A DNA stretch of 64,000 nucleotides from NCBI GenBank assembly GCA_013423325.1, contig BLJB01000039.1, positions 62,001 to 126,000 on the forward strand, given 5' to 3'. Positions 10,809 through 20,912 of the stretch are shown here, one piece after another. Source of the DNA: Usnea hakonensis (taxonomy: Eukaryota > Ascomycota > Lecanoromycetes > Lecanorales > Parmeliaceae). Each line of letters opens with the position of its first letter. Position 1 is the first letter of the stretch. Both the position numbers and the translations under genes were made by a program. Below the pieces are notes generated by a model. It searched no databases. It was not told the DNA's origin and worked only from the letters and a program-made list of their open reading frames with translations.

Positions 10809-13138
10809 TTAGAAGAACTGCAGGATATTGAACACCCTGAAAAACATAGCAACCTCACCCGTATTTTCATCCACGACATCAATGCTTGCCCCGAAGAGCT
10901 GTAATGAAGTCCACTTTTGCTCAGTGATGGCCGAATACAATGCATAAGGCCCCGTAGTCCCTATCAGTAGAAGATCCGTCGTGTTCGAGTAGTCGATTCT
11001 GGGACTCATATTCCCAGGCTGCGGAACGGGAACGGCAATGGTGACCTTCAAGGTGGTGGGGGGATCGGAGGTGAGGAACTACATATACACAAAGGGTAGG
11101 TGCTTAGCGAATCACCGTAAAACTCTTTGCAGTTGGTGATGCGAGAGTGTGTCACTTACAGCAGCAGTGATGTTTATAGTGAACACATGCGCAGGATCCA
11201 GAATGTTGTATTCGGCTAGACCGGGTTCTATAGATGACATAGTCGGGACGACGAACAAAGAGTCTTGTAGCGGAAAGTTTTGTCCATTGACTGCGATGCC
11301 CGAGAGACCGATTGTCGCTGGGAAGTTGAGAGTGAAGGGATATGGATATGTAGGACCGTAGATGCCGTTCCCGGTGTCCGTCGCAAGATTGCCCTTTGCA
11401 TCTGTGGATCTTCCTGATGCAAGTCCATTTCGATCAATGAGGGAGACCCTGATGCGATATGTTAGCTTGTCTGTATGAGTATCCGAGATGGAGGGTAGCG
11501 GCGTACGTCATGCTGCTTGGGGGCGGCGGTGAACCGTCAATGTCGATATACTAGCAAGTGGTGAGCATGTTTTTATAGTTATATCTCAGGGCAAACTGCG
11601 AACTCTAAAGAAACCCGAGAGAGTCATCTGACCACTCCAGTCAACATTGAGAGTGACGTTCGCATGTTTCAACGCGCGAGGATCAATGGCAGAGGTCAAC
11701 GAGACGGTTTTTGGCACGGTCTTCAATATAATCAGCAGCATCACAGGCATTGTAGTCGCAATTGCCACCTACGTCTATCATCCGAGCAATCAAATCCGTA
11801 CATACCGAGGCAAAGTGAGCAGGGGACTGGCCTAAACTGGTAAACCGTATAAATACTCATGGATAGTCAGGTGAGGAACGGAGTATACCTTTTGATAGTC
11901 ACATTATTGTCGGACTCATATAGACGAAGATCCGACTGTACGGTCTTGTTTGCAGTCGTGACGAGCGGCCCGCCTCTATTCCCAGTGCCAGAAAGATACT
12001 GTTGGACTCTTGGATGAGTCAGTTGAAAGTCCGGTCAAAGACGGAAGAATGGAACTAACACGTCTATGTCATTTTTGTCAACAGTGTCGTCAAATGCAAT
12101 TCGACCTCCTAAATTATCGGTCCCAACTGCCGATGCTGGTACTGTTGTTGATTCTCTAAGTTCTTGCTATCATGCTCGTAGGGGAAGGAGGCACTTACTG
12201 ATTTGGGGAAAAGTCGAATGATGAACACTTTGATCGTCAGCAAAAGAAAAGCTGTTCATCCAGAGTGAGCGGAGAAACATACCCTCCCATTGTATGCCCA
12301 CAAGCTGTAAGAGCAATTGTGTCAGCAGGATTGAATCCCGCACCCGAAAAGCTGGCAAGTGTTGTTTGAAGATCGGTCTCTGGTTGACAAACGCCCGAAG
12401 CACCAGCCTCTGTGGCATCTATACGCCCTCCACGAAGTGGGATTGGTGGACCGCCGCAAGTCCCGATAGCCATTGCGGTGCCAAGTGCAATGAGATCAGC
12501 CACTGTTCCATGATCAGCATCCTTCAATCTTCGATGACGGCACTTGGAACCTACTGGAAACTTTGGCACTAATGAAGAAGGCAAAGACAAAGAGCGAATC
12601 GTTGAATGCTACCCCCACGTTCTCTGGACGGTCGGTCTCAAATCCAATGGAGGCGTCGATGCCGCCTGTTCCAGCAGCGACGTCTGCAGTCACAAAGTCA
12701 TCTGCGAGAATTTAGTGCTTTTCCATAAGCTCAGTCCGGTACACGTAGCTACTAGTGAACGTGTAATAGAAAGTTGGCGCGTAAGAGAAGAAGAAATATA
12801 TGATTGTAAAGCTTGCGCAAGTAGGAGTGGATTTGTGCGTAGTGAGAGAGCATCTGCAGAAGATGTTGTAGATACAAATTCTTACGAAAAGCGGCCCGAA
12901 TCCACTGAGCAGAGGACTGTCGCCCTAACGTGTTATTGTTGAGGCCAGTTGTCGAGTCAACATAATTGGTGCATGGTGTGATGGTAGACTTGATTCCATT
13001 AGGCCCAGGGTTATCAAGGTACAGGTGTTCAAGCTCGTTAAGGACGATATCCGGGGAATGAGGAAGGAGTTGGCAGAAAATTGTGCAGAACGTTGCAATG
13101 AGTGGATATATGCTGAACGTTTGGCCCTTTATATGCAT
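10809..13138 (-). CDS. Secreted haem peroxidase (plant-type superfamily), 544 aa
   Basis: Eleven exons (minus): 13138-12886, 12701-12555, 12502-12283, 12227-12199, 12141-12060, 12008-11889, 11836-11773, 11720-11604, 11550-11507, 11448-11160, 11078-10809. All joins keep frame and rebuild motifs. Distal haem site RAAFHD (Arg81, His85) spans the first splice, and proximal TACGHTMGG holds His203. VSMADLIALGT, PLRGGRIDATEAG and QYLSGTGNRGGPL are typical of this fungal subfamily. The peroxidase core covers about residues 30-320 and is followed by a ~220-residue C-terminal extension of unknown role. A hydrophobic run (IYPLIATFCTIFCQLL, residues 10-25) may be the signal or anchor, but a further upstream signal-peptide exon is possible, so the start is uncertain. 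Expected activity: H2O2-dependent oxidation of an extracellular substrate; the substrate cannot be told from sequence. Confidence 0.88.
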
Positions 13139-15227
13139 GGCTGGAATTCACGATTGGCGACGTCTTGTGAAATTTTTTCAGACGTTGAATATGAGCTGGC
13201 ACCAAGGAGAAGACAAGTAGAGAGGTCTCTTGTGGCGATAGAAAGATGATAAATAAAATTTCCTCGGGCATGGCCTTGGGCCAGGGAGGGAGCACAGAGA
13301 AATCTAGAAAATGTCTCATGGTCAGCAAGTCAAGATGACCCCGCAGCAACCTAGGAGAGCTTTCACTTGGTCAATATTGAGCACATTCCAAAAGTAGAGA
13401 ATTCAAAAAGCTTTGATTGGCCGACTGCATATCGGTCACGCTAGTCTGATATGCAGCCGTCTGTGTAAGCGTTTACTTGCATCCACCACTATAGTTCAGT
13501 CTTGCAATCCTATAGCAGTCTTCGCAATCGAGAGCCATAAGCAGCCACTTGAGTGTCCAGTCCAAGATGATTGAGGCGCTTGCACCATGAGATTCATGCC
13601 GCGTCGTACTTTCCTTTTCAGACATTCGACAGCCGTTACGGCTGACCTGCACAATTCGAGTTGTATAGTCCAGAATCTCTCAAGACTACCTATCCTTGGA
13701 CTAGTGCTGGACTTGAGAGTCCAGGTTGTGGAGAAGGACAAAAAGATACGGTAGTAAGGGAACCCTACGACAAAGATGAGACACATACGCTAAGACCCAA
13801 TTGGACAAGCCGCGACTTAGCAGCTCTTGGCACACAGCCACACTAACTTCGGGGGTCTGACCTAGCCTAAGGTTCTCAAAAAAGCTGCTCATTCATTGTG
13901 GAATCACCTACCTTGGAAAGTTACCTGACACCATGATCTGGATGCCACACTCTTGAAAAAGGTGTCATGACTCTAGTCGACAGACTAGCAGTGCACAGAG
14001 ATTGAGACCGAAGAAGCACCTTCAGGTTCCGCAAAATCCATCTCTGGATTTGGTGCCCGCTGCTCTCATGAGTCTCGCTGGGAAATAAGAAGGAAATCAC
14101 CTAGGAAGCATCACCGCTTCGCTGCACTAAGGGTGTGATGATTTCGTTGCTTGTCGCAGGCTTTTTGCCATTCGGACAAAGTCGAGGGTCAACATGTCTA
14201 GGGGATAGTCCCGGCGTCGTCCTCTTCTTGATTGGACGTAATTTTTCGAAATTGAGCGCTTAAAACCCGTCCCTTCCTCCCACAACGCGCTATCAACACG
14301 TTAAGCTTCAGGTAGGTCTTATAATGGGCCAGTTCATACTGAGATGGAGTGGGATTTCTAATGTACATTGATAATATCATATGAGTAACTTGTTGACTGT
14401 CTTGCTCGAAGGCCGCCGGTCTCGTACGCTGCGTGATAAGGGGGGTTCTGGCCTCGAGATCCCGCCTTGACGCTGGTCTTACCCGGAACCGAATCCTTCA
14501 GGTTGGTAAATAATCCTTGGTCGAGGCCGAGATACAGGTTCTTAGTAAGACTATAGGGTGGTTGAGCCTACGGCTTTACCCAGCATTTCATTATCACCGT
14601 TTCCAATCTTTATTTTAAATGACCAAAGCCCCGAAAGCCCCCCAAAAGTAATCACGAAGCCTATTACGCATTAAATTCGAGGTCATATACCACCCTATTT
14701 AATGGATTCTCTTCTTTGAATATGGGGGCATTGGGGTGGGGGCCGTTCTTAATATCGGCCCCAAACTTGGGCTTGCTATTGTGGCCAAAGCGCCCGGCCT
14801 ACTTGATTCGACCAATTGCTCCTGACCAAATCTTTGCCATCAACAATGCTGGACAAGCAATGTTACGGCATAGTTCTACGTCAGCTTCATTCAAGTAACC
14901 TCAATCTCTGAAGTGAATGATGGAGAAGGAGACAAGGGAGAAGACAAGAGTCCAGTCGGATACAAAAGTATTTGGAAAGTGAAAGTGTTATCTCAAATAG
15001 TGCCGCGGGCAGAAAACTAATGGTACGACGACAAAGATCTAATGATGTACTGTACTTCTTGGCAATACGGACAAGCAATGGAGCCGCAGGGCTCCTTTTC
15101 GTGTTTGCTAAGCACAACTCATGACAGTTAAGTCTTATTCCCATTCTTTACGAACGAAGGATATCCGCTAAATTGTGTTTCTTGCGTCTTTCAGCTCGAC
15201 TTGTTATGCTTGTGTCTTCTCAAAGCG
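13139..15227. other. Intergenic, nothing supported
   Basis: About 2.1 kb between the peroxidase start and the 294-aa gene. Only short open frames, no RNA gene or repeat noticed. Confidence 0.5.
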
Positions 15228-16112
15228 ATGTCTTCCGGCTCTCGATCCTCGATCTCCCGCTTAAGGACTGCAAGGTTCCAGCTTGCAGCTCATACCGAAA
15301 CAGCCAACGCCTTAGCTGAGAAGATGTTTCAAGGAAAAATTAGCCAGAAAGATTACGATGCTCAAACCTACTCCACAACCATCCTGTCCAATGACCGATC
15401 CCTATCCGTACCCATTGTTCTGAGCTCGTACGACTCTGTCGCCACCCTCAAAGCCTACGCACATCGCAGCTTCAATACCCCTCTTACAGAAGCAGAGGCA
15501 ACAAAGTTGTACGGACTATGGTCGAAGAAGGTCTTTTATGCCTGCGGTGTACACACGGTGCCCGAGAACTTGGTGCTGCTGGACCCGGATACTTTCAGTA
15601 TGATTTTGGCGTTCATGAAAGCAAGTCCTCAGGTGGAACAGTTGCTCGTGCATTTTAAGGAAGACGACGAAGAAGTTGCGGCCAAAGTTGAGAGTACCAC
15701 CCTGTCGGTCAATCAAGCTGCAGGGACCCCAGCACCAGAAGAGGAGGTCCCCAGTGCGACACATCGTGGCAGCTCAGAGGAAACAGAGCAATCACCTCCA
15801 AGGAAAGAGAAAGGACGAGAAAGATCACCATCGGCATTGGAGCCATTATCCTCACTAAGGAATGACGAGGGGGGAAGGCAATCACTTGACCAGTACACAC
15901 AAGAATCAGTAGGGCGCTACCAAAGGGGTTTGGATCTGCTTGAAGAGGAAACGCCGCCTGGAGTCAATAACACAACGCAGACACTTGCGCAGCAAGAGCC
16001 GCAGGAGAGTAAAGGAAGTTCCAAAGTAAAGAAAACTTCTGGCGGGTCCAAGGGATCTACTAAAGATCCCGTGAAAGATGGCAAGCGAGGACACCGTCGC
16101 AGCGGCAAATAG
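15228..16112 (+). CDS. Unknown protein with charged disordered tail, 294 aa (possible family member B)
   Basis: Single exon. I chose MSSGSRSS (15228) because its context is better than the ATG nine codons upstream. The N-terminal 150 residues look folded: helix LAEKMFQGKISQKDYDAQ, strand LSVPIVLSSYDS, helix VATLKAYAHRSF, a central insert, strand NLVLLDPDTF, helix MILAFMKAS and strand VEQLLVHF. The strand-turn-helix part resembles family member A, with weaker residue identity. From about residue 155 the protein is Glu/Ser/Lys/Pro-rich and disordered, ending in a basic stretch (KDGKRGHRRSGK). No signal peptide. The basic tail could be a nuclear or nucleic-acid-binding tail; this is inference only. 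Confidence 0.6.
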   Translation: MSSGSRSSISRLRTARFQLAAHTETANALAEKMFQGKISQKDYDAQTYSTTILSNDRSLSVPIVLSSYDSVATLKAYAHRSFNTPLTEAEATKLYGLWSKKVFYACGVHTVPENLVLLDPDTFSMILAFMKASPQVEQLLVHFKEDDEEVAAKVESTTLSVNQAAGTPAPEEEVPSATHRGSSEETEQSPPRKEKGRERSPSALEPLSSLRNDEGGRQSLDQYTQESVGRYQRGLDLLEEETPPGVNNTTQTLAQQEPQESKGSSKVKKTSGGSKGSTKDPVKDGKRGHRRSGK

Positions 16113-17264
16113 GCTTCATCGCAGTCCTCAACGCTGAACTCTGAGCCTACTCTCTGTTCAAAGCAATTTCAAAGCAGATGGCAAGGGCTGGGTTTGTTCT
16201 TCACAGTGCACGTGCGGGACTCAAATCATGACGAGGAAGTCTCTGTGCAATTTAGCTAAACTCTAGGCCGAGCATCGTATTCCATCTTGTCAAGAAAGCC
16301 TTTGTCGACAATGTACTCCGCAAATTGTTCTCCAGAAGTGCAACAAGCGAATGATCCCTCCATTGCTTTTCTTGCATATAGCGAGCCTAATCTTATCAGT
16401 GGGTGGTCCAACTAAAGTATTTTACACTGCTGAACCAAGGGCGCGGAAAGCCCCGTCTCCCACTTGTATACGCATCTCCCGCGTCCACACCATCCCAATC
16501 CTCCAGCCAATAAAAAAACCCCCACGGGCAAGATCCCCCCAAAGCCGACCAGCGATCCCCAAACCTTTCCCTCCACTCCCCTCCCCTGCACTGGCGCGAT
16601 CATCTCTGCAGTCCCAGAGATTCCGAGCGTCAAATGTTCCCCATCTCTGTTACCAAACCCTACCTTTCCGCCCCCTGAACCCTCCCCACTTATCGCGATC
16701 AATCCCGAACCTACTTCACAACCCATACCCATTCTTTTCCCGCAACAGGGCATTCAGTATTTGAACCACATCTTTTTTATGCGGAGCATCACAACCACGT
16801 CAAAGCTATCAAAACTCTTACTGATAGATTCGCTCGAAATAATGCTCGCTACCGGTCGTCCAGATCGTGCCATCACCCGACTATGTACCACGTCCCAGAT
16901 ATCAGAAACTTGGCTAGACTTTTACAAAGGTAAGGTGACAAAGCTGTCCAACGCTACGGTAGAGAGGAACGCAGATTTTTTGGCAAAGGGAAAGAGAACT
17001 CGTGTGTTTGATGGGCGTGTTTCGTGCTGGACTGCCGCTTGGGGATTACTGGTTTGGACGTTTGTTTGATTGATTGATTCCTGCTTTCTTTGTTGCGACA
17101 TGAGTGTGTTTTGGAGGGGAATGAAGATTCCGTCTTCCGGGAAGCATGAGAAAACGCTCCTTCCTCCAATTCTACTCGTCTTAGCAGCAGCAGCATTTAT
17201 CCATATCCTTTGCGTACGACAGCTTAAGATCCCCACACGCTTCTATTCCAATATTTCCATCAAC
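16113..17264. other. Intergenic, Pro-codon-rich DNA, no supported gene
   Basis: The stretch at 16440-16740 is C-rich and gives Pro-rich open frames in two phases. One frame (16464-17069) goes on into less biased sequence, but no domain or splice pattern supports it as a gene. Confidence 0.45.
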
Positions 17265-17816
17265 ATGAATAAAAATCACTCCAAGCAGAACCCCTCTCAC
17301 CAACCAACCAAACCCCCATCTCCAACCATCAACTCATTCGGCTTCTCACCAAACACCACCACCGCGCACCTCCCACCCCCCCAACCTCCCACCTGCCCCC
17401 ACCGCCCCCCCCTCTACCACACCAACATGGCCGCCACCCTCCGCACCCTGCACGACGCCCAACCAACCCACTACCTAACCTACACCTTCCCCGCCCTCCT
17501 CTGCTACACAGGCAGCCTAATCCCCATCGTCCTCGCGCTGGAAGAATCCTACCCAGCCTTCAACACCGACGTGCGTCGCATCCTGGCCGTGCCCCTCGAG
17601 TGCGGTACGTTGATGCTGCGGGTGGTGATAGCGGGGGGGTTGGATGTGTATATGAATGAGGGGAATATGTGCGCTGTGTTGAGGCATTTGAGGGAGGCGA
17701 GGGGCCGGGGGTGTGTGGTTGTGGAGGAGTTGGGGTGGCCGGTGTGTCCGGGGTTTGAGGGGGAGGGGTTGCAGAGGTTGGCGGTGGAGGATGGGTGGGG
17801 GAGGAGTGTGTTTTAG
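17265..17816 (+). CDS. Small unknown protein, 183 aa (family member C)
   Basis: Single exon. The ATG at 17265 (CAACATGAA) is preferred to upstream in-frame ATGs, whose extra residues look like translated leader. Residues 1-60 are Pro/Thr/Asn-rich. The core begins near residue 75: helix AATLRTLHD, strand IPIVLALEESYPAF, helix NTDVRRILAV, strand GTLMLRVVI, helix CAVLRHLREA, strand GCVVVEELGW. This matches member A in order and in key residues (Ile-Pro, strand, Glu-Glu, Tyr). The 5' half of the frame is extremely C-rich and the 3' half G-rich, an abrupt strand-composition switch near 17600. Function is unknown. Confidence 0.55.
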   Translation: MNKNHSKQNPSHQPTKPPSPTINSFGFSPNTTTAHLPPPQPPTCPHRPPLYHTNMAATLRTLHDAQPTHYLTYTFPALLCYTGSLIPIVLALEESYPAFNTDVRRILAVPLECGTLMLRVVIAGGLDVYMNEGNMCAVLRHLREARGRGCVVVEELGWPVCPGFEGEGLQRLAVEDGWGRSVF

Positions 17817-18028
17817 GGACTGGGGGTTGGGATGGGGACGTTAGTATTTAGGTAGAGAATTTGCAGGTTGGGGAGTTGGGAGGTGTGGGAGGGTCTTGGT
17901 ATTGCTATTTTCAAGTTGTTGACCTGACGTGTAACACTCTGCTAGCTCGGTATCTGGTCTTCAGTCATGTCCTCTCTTATGGATCGGAAAGTCTGCAAGA
18001 GATGACATTTCCCAGCTCTCACTTGTCC
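17817..18028. other. Convergent 3' intergenic gap
   Basis: About 210 bp between the tail-to-tail ends of members C and D, holding their presumed 3' ends. No separate element is seen. Confidence 0.5.
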
Positions 18029-18553
18029 TTATTCTGCCCCTGGGCTCCCAAATCCCACCCGGATCATGGCGACCTTTGCCTTATCCTTCAACAGAGCCCG
18101 AGCAATGTCTCCCCAACCATCCCCAGCGACAGCTTTGCTGATATCATCCGTGAACTTCATTTCGATCTCGACCAACTTCTCAGAACCCTGTTTGAACAGT
18201 CTTGAGAGCTCTTTGCTGAAATCGTCATAGCTTCCTTCGTCGATGCACATGACAACCGGGAGGTAGATGCTGTCCCCCTCAAAGGGTATGTGGAGTGGCT
18301 CGACAAGGACGCAAAGCAAGTAGGGATGGAATTCGTGCGTGATATAGCCCTTGTTGACGGCATCGGAGATTAGGGAAGCCTTGGTGGTGTGGTCGTCCTT
18401 GATCAGATGACGGTATTGACGAGGGTCTGTTGCGTATTCAGAATAGTGGGTGTCGAGGATTTGCTGGACGCTTGGGAACACTGCCGGCCCAGCATTTTGC
18501 CCAGAAGATTGATTGTGAGTGTCGGACGACGAGGATTCCAAGGTGGCGGACAT
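18029..18553 (-). CDS. Small unknown protein, 174 aa (family member D)
   Basis: Single exon on the minus strand. MSATLESS (18553) is the likely start; an in-frame ATG at 18616 would add 21 residues. The N-terminal 30 residues are Ser-rich. The rest looks folded: a helical SVQQILDTHYSEYA, YLLCVLVEPLHIPFEG, strand LPVVMCIDEGSYDDF, helix SKELSRLFKQG, strand LVEIEMKF, helix DIARALLKDKA and a final strand VAMIRVGFG. It aligns well with members A and C in the strand-Asp/Glu-Glu-helix unit and the closing helix-strand. A TATA-like hexamer lies about 190 bp upstream. No signal peptide. Function is unknown. Confidence 0.65.
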   Translation of the reverse strand: MSATLESSSSDTHNQSSGQNAGPAVFPSVQQILDTHYSEYATDPRQYRHLIKDDHTTKASLISDAVNKGYITHEFHPYLLCVLVEPLHIPFEGDSIYLPVVMCIDEGSYDDFSKELSRLFKQGSEKLVEIEMKFTDDISKAVAGDGWGDIARALLKDKAKVAMIRVGFGSPGAE

Positions 18554-19342
18554 GTCTTTGGGAGTACGTGATTGCGTACAGGTAAAGACGGCTGTGCGAA
18601 GATGATCTTGCAGCAAAGGTCAAGAGCTGATGGGATGCGAATATGGTAGATGTTTGCGAGAAGCGAAGAAGTGGAAGTTGAGGAATGGTGAACCGTGGGA
18701 TGCGAAAAAGAAAGGTCGGAGAAGTGGGGGATTCAGGTTCTTTATAAGGCCGATGTGACACAAAACGGAGATAGGGATAGGTTTAACACATCCACCACTC
18801 TGTGACTTCTGGCCGCCACGGACCTTTGCAAGAAAACCAATCGGATAATCAATGATATGTCCTGGATACAAGAAGAAAAACGGCCCTACATTCAGCAGAG
18901 TAAAATATCTCGGGCGACTTTGTTTGGAGCAGAACATGTGAATTCCGTGCTTAGCCTTACCGAAAACATTTCCATGCTTCCAGGATGTCTATCTGAAAAC
19001 GGATCAGAAATAGATGGGCTCCTCATGTGACAAAGAATGCTAGAGGAGCGCCTTATGAAATTGTAAAACTTGGCATCGAAAAGTAGACTTCAAGCTCTTG
19101 ATCGTCACATGGACTGTAGTCTCTACTCTCCCGATTTGTGCTCTCGTGTTGGACTACCTGAATTCCAGGGGCGCCCGATATGACGAGTAAGACTCGAAAA
19201 GCACGCTCAACCCATTATTTTTCTCCCCAACAAACTACTGAATGCAAAAATTCTCTTACCACCGTTGCTATTGTTGTCTTCAGGATTGTTCTCTGTCCTC
19301 ATGAATGATACGACACTCTGCATTGACGGAAAAACTCAAAGG
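18554..19342. other. Intergenic, nothing beyond a TATA-like box
   Basis: Upstream DNA of the 174-aa gene followed by the 3' flank of the secreted-protein gene. No further gene seen. Confidence 0.5.
18741..18746 (-). promoter_or_regulatory. TATA-like box of the 174-aa gene
   Basis: TATAAA on the minus strand, about 190 bp upstream of the chosen ATG at 18553. The position is plausible for a fungal core promoter; sequence match only. Confidence 0.3.
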
Positions 19343-20912
19343 TTAAACCTCGGTGGAGGGTGGCGTTGCGTTGAAAGTCGAGAGCATACTGAGATCGGAA
19401 GATGTCGAGTTGAGGCTAGAAAGCATTTCCAGTGGCGGAGTTCTTCCTTGTCCCAAAAGGGATATTACCAGATTACCTTTATCACCTAGGATGAAATGTG
19501 TGATCAGTCTTCAAACAGACTTTCTTTATTCTCCAGAGTTCTTTGTGTATATTGGGGCTGATCATCAATGGTTGCCAGAGTACAGAATCCGTTCGAAAAA
19601 AGAGATGCAATAGAGCTGAGAGAGAATGAAGCTACTCAAAGACAAAGCACTTACTCTCCGGCGTTCCATTGCCACCCCTTCCACCTTTCACACACATCTC
19701 ATTGATGGCTACCGCCTCTTTCCATATGTTAGCCCAGGTTGATTTGTCCACTGGTGCTCCTAGTTTGTTCGTTAAGTAAAGTTTACATCGCCTATCCACT
19801 AAAAGTAGGGGTTAGATGAGGTCAAAACTGGAAAGTATTTGGCCTAGGAATGCTACGTCTCATCTAGAGCTGAACCTACTTGAAGAAAACACGTATGGTA
19901 GGAAAATTTGGGCTCGAGACTGCTCGAAAGTTTCAGCACTAGCATCCCTAAAGATTCTCTAATGTGATAGCCACAGATGACAAGAGATCTGGAGAGCCGT
20001 ACCTGCCACGGGAGACCAAATTTAGTCCACGTATTCGACCATTGCATAGTATCGAGTATTTGCTTGCAAGAATTGTATGATGGCGGCGGTCTTGTAGATC
20101 GAGGGTGGCACAAGACTTCCGGAAAATAAGGACTCATCTCAACCGACAGTGATCTATACTTGACGCCTGAATTGAGAAGGTTAGTACATGAATGGCTTGC
20201 GGGGCAAGTAAGATAACGCGCACTAATTGCACTCTTGCCGGAGGATTACAGATGAATCAAAATATACTTGAACATACCCAACTGGTTCACGAGGCCGCCC
20301 GTATTGGGCTGTGGTGCCGAGACGCAATCACGAAGTATTGCATCAGCAGCGTTAGTGAGCTGTAGATAATTTGAGACATCTCTCTGCGCTCCATCGTGGT
20401 CGACCTGGATATCAATTGCACAAATACCATCGTCTAAGATCACGATTAGGCACCTTTACTTTAGATAATCGCCATTGTCTCATACAGCCTTAGCAAGGCC
20501 TTTGGATCGGATACTAAGATTGTAATGGGCCAAGCAAATAGCAGCACTTGACTCAGGACAAATTCGGGAACAGCATACCGCTAAGATATCGTCGTGGTAG
20601 CACAACATCCCAATTTCCCGTACCTCTCTGCCCGAAAGTCAGAGGTAACGTGGCAGGGGATATCTTCGCCAGAGCATTCTGACAGCTGGTGTAGTCTAGA
20701 GAGCTACCGTATGCGTCACTGCAATTAGGACGATAGGATAAGGCTGGACTCTCCAGAGCCTGCTGACTTGTATTGATTGCAGCTAGAGTATGGAAAGTAG
20801 CAGGCGCGTTCGGGGAGCCGGAGATCAAATTTGGTGGGGATGGCAGAGCGCTCGAAGCGACAGTAGAGACCAAAAATACCAAGCTGGTGATGAGATAAAG
20901 TGAGAAGAACAT
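19343..20912 (-). CDS. Secreted fungal protein, 339 aa, six exons
   Basis: Exons (minus): 20912-20579, 20433-20278, 20166-20003, 19958-19880, 19798-19655, 19485-19343. All five introns are GT-AG and in frame. The N-terminus (MFFSLYLITSLVFLVSTVASS) is a clear signal peptide, cleaved near Ala-Ser-Ser-Ala. The mature part carries a signature I associate with a widespread family of uncharacterised ascomycete secreted proteins: SCQNALAKI, then FGQRGTGNWDV, LPRRYLSDDGICAIDI, a Cys pair, and later CKLYLTNK with WANIWKEAVAINEMCV. There are about seven cysteines in the mature region, suggesting disulfides. No catalytic motif is visible. The tail is Ser/Thr-rich. Function is unknown; an extracellular or wall-associated role is inferred from the signal peptide. 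Confidence 0.85.

Noticed and set aside
12237..12590. Reading the exon through GGYVSPLTLDEQLFFC as coding
   Set aside because: Splicing at GTATGT to the next short exon gives the conserved TMGGVHH, so this end is intron read-through.
16464..17069. 201-codon plus-strand frame
   Set aside because: The first half is Pro-rich by composition and the second half has no recognisable fold or conserved block.
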